Shown here: piece by piece, positions 9,464 through 18,690 of the stretch
Layout of the letters: each line of letters opens with the position of its first letter
Position numbering within the stretch: the first letter of the stretch is position 1
Assembly: GCA_030267965.1 (NCBI GenBank)
Contig: BRYA01000188.1
Span: forward strand, 1 to 50,051
Reading direction: 5' to 3'
DNA: 50,051 nucleotides
From: Triparma columacea
Lineage: Eukaryota; Sar; Bolidophyceae; Parmales; Triparmaceae
Position numbers and translations under genes: made by a program
The notes under the pieces: model-generated
The model's input: only the letters and a program-made list of their open reading frames with translations
What the model was told of the DNA's origin: nothing
Database searches by the model: none

Positions 9464-9729
9464 CTGAATCGACTATTTTATCTGCTCTCTACCTGTCGTC
9501 GTAGTGAGAAATTTTGGTCGGGGGAGGGAAGGAGGGGGGATCAAATCCTCGGACATTCGGAACAATAATACAATAGCTGAAATCCCAAAATTTTGGCCAA
9601 ACAAGTAGTCCCTTCATCCGGAACTTAACCATCTGGCGTTTTTTCATCCGAACAGATTACAAGCCTCCTCTCTTCACCTTCTCCCTCCAACCCTCTCCCC
9701 TATCTCACACCCTAACACCCTACCCTCGT

Positions 9730-12700
9730 TCATACCTCCCCTCTTGTCTCCCCGTTCCCCCCTTTGGTATGTTTCTGTTTGTCGAGTTTTCCCTTTTTCT
9801 TCTTCTTCTTATTTCTCTTCTTCCTAATTTTCTTCTCCACAATCTCGATCGCCATCCTCTCGCACCTAGTCTTCAAGTTCGCGTGTATAGCCCTCGCACA
9901 TCTCTTCACATTCTCCTCCGCCATCTTATAGATATCGTCCTTAACAGTCGTAGTTGTCGTACTACCCTCCTTCTCGTCTGCGTACCTCAACACAAGTCCT
10001 ACGAAAGCGTCCGACTCAACCACGAAAAGCGCGTGCTCCTCGTCCTCGCAGAAGTTAACCAAACACTTGGTCAAGTTGAACGCCACTATACTATTAACAG
10101 GCCGAACATCACCTAACGTATACCCACCTGCATCCTCAACCTTAGGACGGACGGAAGGGCGGGATATGGATGTGGAAGTACTACATACGGTACTGCAGTC
10201 ATCGTCGGTACGGTTGTAGTCACTGTACTTCTCCATGCTCGGGTGTGGGGGGTCGTAGTATACGTCGATGTTATTCCAGAGTAAATCGAGCGTCTGCGTG
10301 GTTGAACCGCTCTTGTAGAACTTCAGAGTGTTGTTTTTTAGGAAGTGGTTGCTTCCACTTTCGACCCCCTCCTTCACCTCAACCTGGTAAGATGGGTCGA
10401 GGTTGTTGAAGCCCCACCTAATGATACCGTTGAATAAAGTCGTCGGTCTCTCCTCCTCATCATCGTCTCCTACCAAATGAGAGGAATCTACCTTAGCGTC
10501 GTTAAGATCGTCTTCGTCCATGTAGTTACCAACGACAGTCTCGTCGAACTCGTCTTGATGATCCTCGTCGTCGTCAGGACCGTCAAATACTGAAGAAGCG
10601 TCAAACTCACAAGCTACGATTATACGACGACCGGAGGGTACGGAACTGAGGGTACTGCAGTACTGGGTTGTGAGGCACATTAACTTGCGGGAGTTTATTA
10701 GGAGGAGGTCCTAGGGACAGATGGGTGTTTGCAAGTTTGGGGGTTAGAGGTTATAAAACTCTTTCTCTCACAGGTATAGATACTCACCTGTTTGTCGTCT
10801 CTCTCCGTTCCGATTACCTCATGTTTGTACGCTTCCATGACCTTGTACGCATCCACCATCGTAGCCAATATTGGCTTCGTGAAGAACTTGGTTACGATTA
10901 TATCACGAATGCACATCTCGTACTTCTCAAACGTACCACCATCACGTGAGGGGGTAGAGGGGGAGGAGGAGGATGATAGGAAGTAGGATAAGAAGGCGTT
11001 CATTATCCTCATACAGTGAACCTTTGCACCTCTCGACGAGCTGTGTAGTAGTATCTTCCTAGCTGTCTTAAGTGTGTCGATGACCGTGTTGGAGGAGTTG
11101 AGGGATCGGACGTCAGGTTGGAACATGGCGGATATGAAGGAAGCGTCGCACAGAGATATGGCGAGCTTTGTGTTGTTACGACCGGAGTCGACGAAGGAGT
11201 TGAAGGCATCGCGAAGTAATAGGGTTATGGTCTCGTTCGTGCTGCAATGGGGGGGGGTTGAAGGGTGAGTTTTCGACGACAGTTAATGATGGAAGTTATG
11301 ACAGCTTGTTATTGTCGTGTGTTTGTTCCTCAGTATGGTCGTTTGGCAGCCGTTTCACGTACTGGCGTTTAATCATTGCGCGTGTCTCCGAAATGCACGT
11401 CGCATATCATAACTAGGTTATGCTTGTGGTATATTTACATCAGCGGAACAAACAACATTCAAAATCTCAAAGACTTCGCAATACTCCTTCTTTCCTTCCT
11501 TCCTTACCTGCATCGTCAAATGTGTTTGTGAAGGAGGAGAGAAGAGGGATAGGGTGGGGGGGGGGAGGCGGATGTCGAGTTGCGATTAAAGAATGTGTTA
11601 GGTTCACTCTTACACAAGAAAAGTACAGTGTTAACCAACCCTAGCTACGGGCTCGTTGTCGTCGTGTGTTTTGTTCCTCAGTATGGTCGTTTGGCAGCCA
11701 TTTATCCCGATGGCGTTTAATCATTGCGCGTGTCTCCGAAATGCACGGCGCATATCATAAGACTCTGTGACTTGTGTATTATCTCGTAAATCAGCGGAAC
11801 AAACAAACATTCAAAAGTACGAACGTACTTTCAACCTCCTCTATTCACCCCCACGTCTTCACTCCTTACCTTACGTCCTCGATATTATACGAGATAAGTC
11901 TGCTGATAATATCGACCGCAGTTTCCAGCGCTCTCGTCTCGTACTTCCTAAACTTCACAATCTTCAGCATGCTGTCGATTATATCCCTCCTCAGTTTCCC
12001 CTTCAGGCCGGTGTTAATAACGTTGAAGGATTTGAGGGATTCTGATAAGTGAACCGATTGGTGTGACGTGTCTTTGTTAGCTTGGGAAGGACGAGTAGAG
12101 AAGAACGAAGTTCCCTTCCCCAGTGTCGTTGTACCCTTTTGTACGATTGGTGGTGGTGAGAGTAAGTTCTGTAGCGTCTTAAGGGCCGTGAACATAACGT
12201 AGTTATAGTCTGATTTCTTCGCGTACTTGTAGCCTAGATTATTGGAGAGACGGTTGAGCGAGAGCTCACCGTTACGAATGAAGAAGGGGATAGGGACCAT
12301 TATCATTGTATTGGAGGTATTTGAGGGAACGAGGTACTTGGTACGACCACCGTTTATGTAGCAGAGGATTATCTTCGTCACGGAGGTTAGGTGACCGGAC
12401 GCGAGAAGAGGCTCGTGGATAAGGGCATCTGGGGAGATGGGGGGGGGGGAGAAGGGGGGGGGCGGTTGTGTTGGTGCACGTATATTAGATTTCTGTCCGT
12501 CAGGTCGTAACTCTGTCCTATCCGTCGCTTCTTCGTGTTCTCCCTTCTCACCTGATGTGCAAGCCTCTACGATTTTGAAGCTCCCCCTCAGCACACTCGC
12601 GAACGTGCTCCTCCTAAACGTCCTGCTAATCGATGCGTCCGCCGTCCCCTCCGTCGCGTTCGTGAATATGCTTGATGCTGAGTCGAATGATGATGCGGAT

Positions 12701-13655
12701 TTGAAGGAATCCATGTCGAGAAGGGAACGAACTATTGATACACCAAGAGGAGTCTTGGAGGTTGACGTGAACTCGTCGGCTACTTCAATCACTTCACTGT
12801 TTAGGAGGATACATTGGAGGACAACCGAGAGAATCTTTGGTAGGTTCTTCTCAAGTGATTCGCGTGAGGGTGAGGATGTTAGGTACCTATGAAGCATCTT
12901 AAGACAACGGTCGAGGTCGAGGAAATTGGCTACCTGACGGGGGAAGAAATTCTTGTCGGCTACCACTTTAGCGAACTCCTTCTCGGAGACGGAACGCATC
13001 TTTAGGAGGGCGGTGTCGTCGATTTTACCGACCTCGCCTGTACGGCCTGTAGGGATGGGTTGTGAGAAGAGGGGTGGGAGGGTTTTGAGGGTGAGGGTTT
13101 AGACGTGCTGTTGGGTTGATTGACTTCAAGTGATTGATAGAACGCATCCATTCTCTCTCCCTCCCTTCTGTTTTAGCACTTCTATCCCCCCTCCGCCCCT
13201 CCCTCCCCCCTCATCTCCCCCCCCTCTCTCTCTCTCTTACATTGCTGAAGGTCGATTGCGATATCCTTGATAACGTTGATACAATTAAGCACGTCAAAGT
13301 CGTTGATCTCACGCTTCCCCTTAACGCTTTGAGCGGTTATACCCTTGGATTCCTTGTCCTTCTTAAGTGATTCAACCCTCAAGAGCTCAGGCTCGAGCCT
13401 GGACTTCATTAGACAGGCAGCTTTCTTCCATAACCTGGAGGCGCTGGAGGAGGTACTAGAGGAGGAGCCGTAGGATGATGTTGATTCATCGTCTGAGATA
13501 GATGTCTCGATTAGGTATGTTGAGGTTGTTGAGGTGTTTTTTAGGGTTGGGGTGAATGGTCGTGTTGGGGGCTCAGAACTCTCTGATTCTGTGCTGTTTA
13601 CAGGTTGGAACATTGATTCTTCTGATGTTGATGGGGGTTGACCTATGAATAGCAT
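9730..13655 (-). CDS. Five-exon gene, helical repeat-like protein of unknown function
   Basis: Exons 13655-13241, 13046-12552, 12428-11870, 11241-10788 and 10710-9730 join in phase (sum 2904 nt, 967 residues). Each junction has GT/AG with a pyrimidine tract. The 12551-12429 intron has no stop and could be read through, but its splice signals are clear. The N-terminus is Ser/Thr-rich. The middle, for example FLDLDRCLKMLHRYL and KTARKILLHSS, is a run of amphipathic helices like an armadillo/HEAT solenoid. An acidic stretch (DDDEDHQDEFDE) follows, and the C-terminus is strongly basic (KKKKKKGK). I recognise no family and no catalytic motif. The basic tail could act as a nuclear signal (inference). 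The 11869-11242 intron carries two repeat copies, described separately. Start chosen at MLFIGQPP because no upstream in-frame extension looks coding. Confidence 0.75.
11314..11466 (-). mobile_element. Intronic ~155 bp element, copy A
   Basis: This stretch is closely similar to 11658-11818. Shared blocks include TTCCTCAGTATGGTCGTTTG, GGCGTTTAATCATTGCGCG, TGTCTCCGAAATGCACG and CAGCGGAACAAACA. The ends are imperfect inverted repeats (TTTGTTCC near 11321 and GGAACAAA near 11445), as in a MITE. It lies in the third intron of the 9730-13655 gene. Confidence 0.65.
11658..11818 (-). mobile_element. Intronic ~155 bp element, copy B
   Basis: Second copy of the element at 11314-11466, in the same orientation and about 346 bp away. 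It differs mostly in the segment after CGCATATCATAA and by scattered substitutions. Similar imperfect terminal inverted repeats are present (TTTTGTTCC near 11670; GGAACAAAC near 11796). Each copy is preceded on the minus strand by a GTAAGG donor-like start. Confidence 0.65.
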
Positions 13656-14080
13656 GATTTGGTGTTGTTATCGCGTTGTTTGCCTTATTGTTGGGGGTTG
13701 GGGCTGAAGAATGTTTTTTAGAGAGATTTCGGCGAGTGGAGAGAAAAGGGAGAGGGCTCGAGGAGGAGGAAAGGGAAAAAAAAGAAGTTCAGTAGTTGCT
13801 GCTAATAGATCCTACACGTAGCTACTGACAATATCTCCATCTGTAATCCCATTAGTATCTTATCTTTATCTCATTTGTATCTCATTTGGAGCAATTTAGG
13901 CTTAGGATTGAGGCAAACAGTTGTACACTCCAATAGGGATTCTCGATTAGATTTCTGTTTGTGTATAATATATGGAGATATAGAGCTATAGACGTACACA
14001 CTACATATACACACATAGAGAGAGAGTGAGATAGTTACGATATCACAAGAAGCATCATATCCACATCAAATCCGTACATA
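13656..14080. promoter_or_regulatory. Divergent intergenic region
   Basis: This 425 bp stretch separates the starts of two divergently transcribed genes. The half nearer the plus-strand gene is AT-rich, with a TATA-like GTATAATATATGG near 13965 and GATATAGAGCTATA just after it, about 100 bp before ATG 14081. No gene was seen. Confidence 0.4.
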
Positions 14081-17000
14081 ATGACAATTAAACTCCCAAA
14101 ATCCTCCTCTTCCTCACCTCAAACATCAACACCTACACCTACACATACGCCTACAAATACGCATACACACACTTCGTCATTTACTACATCATCTTCTAGT
14201 ACATCGTCTCCAATATCTGACGTAATTTCTCATGTTTCCAACGACATGAATGACACTACCACCACCAACTCTACCACCACGGACTCTGCCTCCACCACCA
14301 CCATCCCAAATGCAGAGGAAATGGAAATGAGAGGAATGGAAATGGACGGAATGAATTCAACAATAACAATAGGATCAACAATGAAGAAATATGAGGCACT
14401 CAATGAAACACTACTTAGAGAAATTAAAGAGAAAGATAATGAGATACAAAGACTAAAAGAAAGAGTTAGACAACTTGAGACGAAGCAATACGACCACATA
14501 GACACAACACATAAACAGATAGATGAAGAGGTAAGAAGGGTCACGCGAATAGAGCGAATAGAAACAACATCAATATCAACGAAGAACAACACCAGCACTG
14601 AATGACATTCAAGATGATGACGGCAATGACTTTTAGTTACGATACCAATTTAAGACAACAACCACAGCAACCACCACAACCACCGCAACCACCACAACCA
14701 CCACACACACAAACCACAAACCTAACTTACAAAATCACCCCTCCCTCTCCTCCCCTCCCATCCCATCCCACACACAGTCCACCAACCTTTCCACCTCCCC
14801 ATCCCCCCCCACCCCCACAACCCCCCTACCCCCCCCCGCTAAAAAGGGTGTAATAACGAACATGAAGTCCACCATGAAGTCCTTCATATCAACCACAGCC
14901 TCCTCAACCTTCAACCGTTCCCACCCCTCCTCTCCCCCCCCCTCTTCCCCCCCTCTATCATCTCCCCCCTCCCCCCCCTTAACCCCCCTCCCTCCACCTC
15001 ACACCGGCGGCACACCGACTGCAACAGCAGCGGGTTTCAACCTCCAAACAGCCCAACTACTAGAAGCCGCAAACCGTAGCATCCAGCGCGAACCCGTACA
15101 CGCCACGAACCCACACGATATAGTAGAGAGGGACGAGACCATGTTAAAAGGGTCGAAGTACAACGAAGGCTTCCCTAGTAGAGACAACAGGGGTTTCCTA
15201 TTCCAGCAAACTTTCGGGATTGAATGGACGTCCGACTCACCTATGTTCAGACGTAAGTTAGCTAAGGTTGATGCTAATGTGAATGGACTTAGGATGCATA
15301 TGTTAAGACTTGTGGATGTGTGTAGAAGGTACTGTGAAAGCGGCAACGCTTTCAGTGAAGTTGGACGGGAATTCGCGGAGGAATTAAAGGGGGATAAAGA
15401 CGAATTATTCGTAGATAGACTAGGGGAACTGGCACCGATTCTTAGCAGGTTTGGGGAAACGTTGGAAGAGATTGAGAATTATAGAGAGGCGTTATTGATA
15501 TCACTTGAAACTACATTCTCAGCCCCGATGGAGCAGTTTGTAAAACGGGAGGTCAAGGAAGTCAAGAAGAAGCGCGTCGAGATGGTCGGGAGTTTGGAGG
15601 AACACGAGCAGAATTTGGCGAAGATGTTGAGCTTGAAGAATAATAGCGATATGGCTACGGTTAAGGAAAGGGAAGCTACGGTGGCGGCGAGTAAGAGACA
15701 GGTGAGAGGGAACTAAGGAAGGACGTGCAGGAGGGGAGCGAGGTTTTTTATACAGACTAACAACAAGAATAACTAACCCTAACCTTCCCCCCAAACCCCC
15801 CCCCCTAAATATATCAACACTCCCACCACCACCCCCCCCTCTACAGTTTGAGTTGGTTCGTTTTGATCTAGTAAACCTCCTAAACCAGCTGGAGATAAAG
15901 AAGAAGTTCCAGCTCGTCGAGCGCGTATGTTCCGGTCTCTACGCTAACCTCGGTTTCTTCCATCAATGTCATACCCTCGTAGCTATCCGTGAACCTAGGA
16001 TGAGGGATTTACAAAGCGAGTTAAGGGTTGCGAGGATGGAGTTTAGATTTAAGGAGAGGCTGTGGGAAGCGAAGAAAACTAGATTAGAGGTGGAGCTAAG
16101 TCAAGGGTTCTTCCCGAGACCTAGGGAACTGAGCGAGGTGGAATATAGGGAAGGGGAAGAAAGCGAGGGGGAGGGATGGAAGGGGGAAGGAGAGGATAGG
16201 AAGGATATGATAATTAATACATCACAGGGGGGAACGGCGACATCCTCGGCAGCGGCTGCATCTGCTGCGACAGGGACGAAAGGGAGAGGTGTCGGAGTTG
16301 GTATTACTCCCGAGGTCCAATCAAACCTAGGAATCGGTGTCCGTCAAGTAAGCTCCGTCGAAGAATCCCAGGGTATAGTCAAGCACGGGTTCCTATGGAA
16401 GAAGTCAGCCAGCAACCTTAAACGCGACTGGAAGCGCCGCTGGTTCATGATCCAGGGGGGCAAGTTAAAGTACCTAAGGCAGGACGACGTGGATGATAAG
16501 GGTCAGTCTATAACCGTTTGTGACGTTATGCTATGCACGGTTAGGGAAAGACTGGGACCGAGCGATAGCAGATTCGTGTTCGAAGTTGTGAGCCCGATGA
16601 ACAGCAGGACGTACGTATGTAAAGCGGAGAATGAAGCGGACTATGGGGAGTGGGTGGGAGCGATTAGGGAACAGACGGAATCTATGCTTATTGAGGGGAA
16701 AGCTGCGGGGGAGGGGAACACAGGGGATATGGGGAACGGGGGAAATAAGATCGCGGGGAACAGGTGAGACACATTTTTTTGAAAACACTGAAAGGGGGGG
16801 GGGGTTGAACGGAACGTAGCACCAACCACCACCACCACCACCACCACCACCACCACCACCACCACACAACAAACCCTTTCCTGACAAACCCTCCGAACGC
16901 CGCCAACCTCTGCACACCCCAAAAAATCCAGATTCTCGCGACCTGCAGGAGTCTCGTCCCTCGGTTCCCCCCTATCGTCAACCTTGTCATTAATAAAGTC

Positions 17001-17703
17001 TCTCAACCCCCTCTGCGCCGATTGTGGTAACCCCGATCCAACATGGGCTTGTACGAACTTAGGTGTAATGGTTTGCATACAATGCTCAGGCATACACAGA
17101 TCCTTAGGTGTCCACATAAGCAAGGTCCGTAGCGTTGACTTGGACCAGTGGAGCTTACCCATGCTTGGGATTATGGGGAAACTTGGTAACGGAGTCGCAA
17201 ACCATGTACTTGAAGCAAGAATTGGAGGAGGGGAGAAACCAGGGAGAGGATGCGGGAGGGGGGAAGCCGAGGTTTTCATTAAACGCAAGTACAAAGACAG
17301 GGAGTTCGTCGACTCGAGGGGGGGGGGGGACATGGATTTGGAGCTCAACCTCTGGAACAGCTGCTTTAACGCGGACGTTATAAGCTGCATGAAGTTCGTG
17401 GCGATGGGGGCGGATGTTGACTTTGTTAACGACGGTGTCAGCAACCTGCAAGCGTGCGTTGGGGGGGGGGGGGAGGATGATGCCCGGAAGGGGTTAGGGT
17501 TAGGGGGGGGGGGAGACGATGGGGAACACCTGGTTACGGAGGGACTCATGAACAGACTGGAGTGCCTGGAACTACTGGTGCTTAACGGGGCGGACATTAA
17601 GAGGGTCAACGGAGACGAACAGACACTGCTGGACGTGGCGGTTGACAGCAAGAGGAAGGGGATTATTGCGTATATTGTGGCCAAGATTGAAGGGCAAATG
17701 TGA
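14081..17703 (+). CDS. BAR-PH-ArfGAP-ankyrin protein (ACAP-like)
   Basis: A GTPase-activating protein for Arf-family GTPases, expected on membranes that it helps curve. Core exons 14862-15701, 15847-16763 and 16932-17703 join in phase (842 residues from ATG 14862). A BAR domain spans the first junction (FGIEW, DSPMFRRKLAKVD; then FELVRFDLVNLLNQ). A PH domain follows (GFLWKKS...DWKRRWFMI...W near 450-550). The ArfGAP zinc finger reads C-x2-C-x16-C-x2-C starting at LCADCG, with the arginine finger in IHRSLGVHIS. Two or three ankyrin-like repeats end the protein, interrupted by Gly runs encoded by poly-G. An upstream exon at 14081-14530 (Ser/Thr-rich, then the coiled coil LREIKEKDNEIQRLKERVRQ) ends at AG|GTAAGA and could splice in frame to AG at 14846 or 14867. 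If so the protein has about 1000 residues. That join is less certain. Confidence 0.8.
16764..16931 (+). repeat. Intron with (ACC)n microsatellite
   Basis: The second intron of the ArfGAP gene (core model) begins GTGAGACAC and ends TCCAG. It holds a run of ten G at 16795-16804 and about 13 perfect ACC units at 16825-16863. The acceptor at 16931 was chosen because it restores the ArfGAP frame. The stronger-looking CTGCAG at 16943-16948 does not. Confidence 0.7.
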
Positions 17704-17753
17704 GGATGAGATTAAAGGGGACTACGTAACGTTTCATGTCAAATATGGGGTTT

Positions 17754-18656
17754 TTATTCGATGCCGTCTACATTTAAGTCTTCGTTGCTATCTTTTGGGT
17801 ATTTGTCGTTTTCGTTGTTGTCATCGTCGTTGTTTTCGTTCACACCCTTGCATGGTAAATGCTTCCTCAGCCCCCCCCCCTTATTCCTCTTCACAATCCT
17901 CCCGCACGCCCCGCAGACGTCCCTACCCCCCTCCAGCACCCTAACCCTCTCCTCCAACGCCTCCCTGATAGCGATCCCGACAACGCTCCATGTCCCCTCC
18001 AATCCCTCCACCTGTTTCTTCAAAATTTCAATAGTACCCTCCACCCCTAGCCCGCAACCCATCGCTGCCCTGACGACTTCCTCGACCCTCTCCTCCGCTA
18101 TACCCTTCCCCTCCCCCCCCACAACCTCTAACTCCCTCCCCCCCCTCATACCCTTGTTCCATGGAACCTGACCCTTTTTAAATTGGGACCGTTTCTGAGC
18201 CGAAGTCTCGTGCCCGCTCCTGAAGGTTGACGCGTTCCTCTTTTGAGGTTGTGGGTTCTTCGTCGTCGGGAGGAGGGGTCGGCGGGATGAGGAGGTGGAG
18301 GAGGAGGAGTGGTTGGAAGAGGATAAGGAGGAGGAGGAGGGGGGGAGGGAGGGGGAAGAGGTTGTGGGGGGGGGGGTGGAGGCCAGGTGGGCGAGACCTT
18401 NNNNNNNNNNNNNNNNNNNNNNNNNNNNNNGGGGGGAGGACATTTGGGAGGGAGGAAACAAGGAAGAAGGAAGACGAGGATACGAGAGGGGAGAAGAGGG
18501 GGGGAGAGGGGGGGAGAGGGGAGAGGGGGGGAGAGGGGAGAGGGGGGGGCGTTGGTGTACGGCTTTGAGGATTGGGATGTAGAAGGCTGTTTTATAACCC
18601 TTTCTTACTCCAGAACTTACCCCGGATTTTCTTCGCATCCCACGTCCCCTTTTCAC
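17754..18656 (-). CDS. WNKG-motif / CCHC zinc-finger protein, gap inside
   Basis: An open frame of about 300 residues from ATG 18656 to the stop at 17754, broken by 30 N at 18401-18430, so its true length is unknown. The N-terminal half is Pro/Ser low complexity. In the middle is QFKKGQVPWNKGM, the F-x-x-G-x-x-PWNKG motif seen near NUMOD/HNH and other DNA-binding proteins. A helical segment follows (EERVEEVVRAAM...EILKKQVEGLEG). The end is a C-x2-C-x14-H-x2-C pattern starting CGACGRIVKRNKGG, likely a zinc site, then an Asn/Asp-rich acidic tail. No nuclease catalytic motif is visible. A GTAAGT 33 bp after the chosen ATG could be a donor, so the real start may differ. The start lies only 35 bp from the divergent gene at 18691. 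Function unknown; nucleic-acid binding is inference. Confidence 0.55.
   Translation of the reverse strand: MKRGRGMRRKSGVSSGVRKGYKTAFYIPILKAVHQRPPLSPLPPSPLSPPLPPSSPLSYPRLPSSLFPPSQMSSPXXXXXXXXXXXGLAHLASTPPPTTSSPSLPPSSSSLSSSNHSSSSTSSSRRPLLPTTKNPQPQKRNASTFRSGHETSAQKRSQFKKGQVPWNKGMRGGRELEVVGGEGKGIAEERVEEVVRAAMGCGLGVEGTIEILKKQVEGLEGTWSVVGIAIREALEERVRVLEGGRDVCGACGRIVKRNKGGGLRKHLPCKGVNENNDDDNNENDKYPKDSNEDLNVDGIE
18401..18430. other. Assembly gap (30 N)
   Basis: Thirty N sit inside a purine-rich, G-homopolymer-rich stretch (about 18290-18550 on the + strand). The gap falls inside the coding frame of the WNKG protein, so the number of missing residues is unknown. Confidence 0.99.
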
Positions 18657-18690
18657 AATTCGAGGAGTAACTTCTATTTAACGAAAGCAG

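Noticed and set aside
9464..9492. A 29 bp intron that would extend the TrpF frame upstream
   Set aside because: It restores a frame (HYDDSGGVPIAVLLD), but 29 bp is far shorter than any other intron here and the extension lacks TrpF motifs.
16531..17684. Long minus-strand frames opposite the ArfGAP gene
   Set aside because: They are produced by the ACC microsatellite and G/C runs; the plus strand carries intact PH and ArfGAP motifs.
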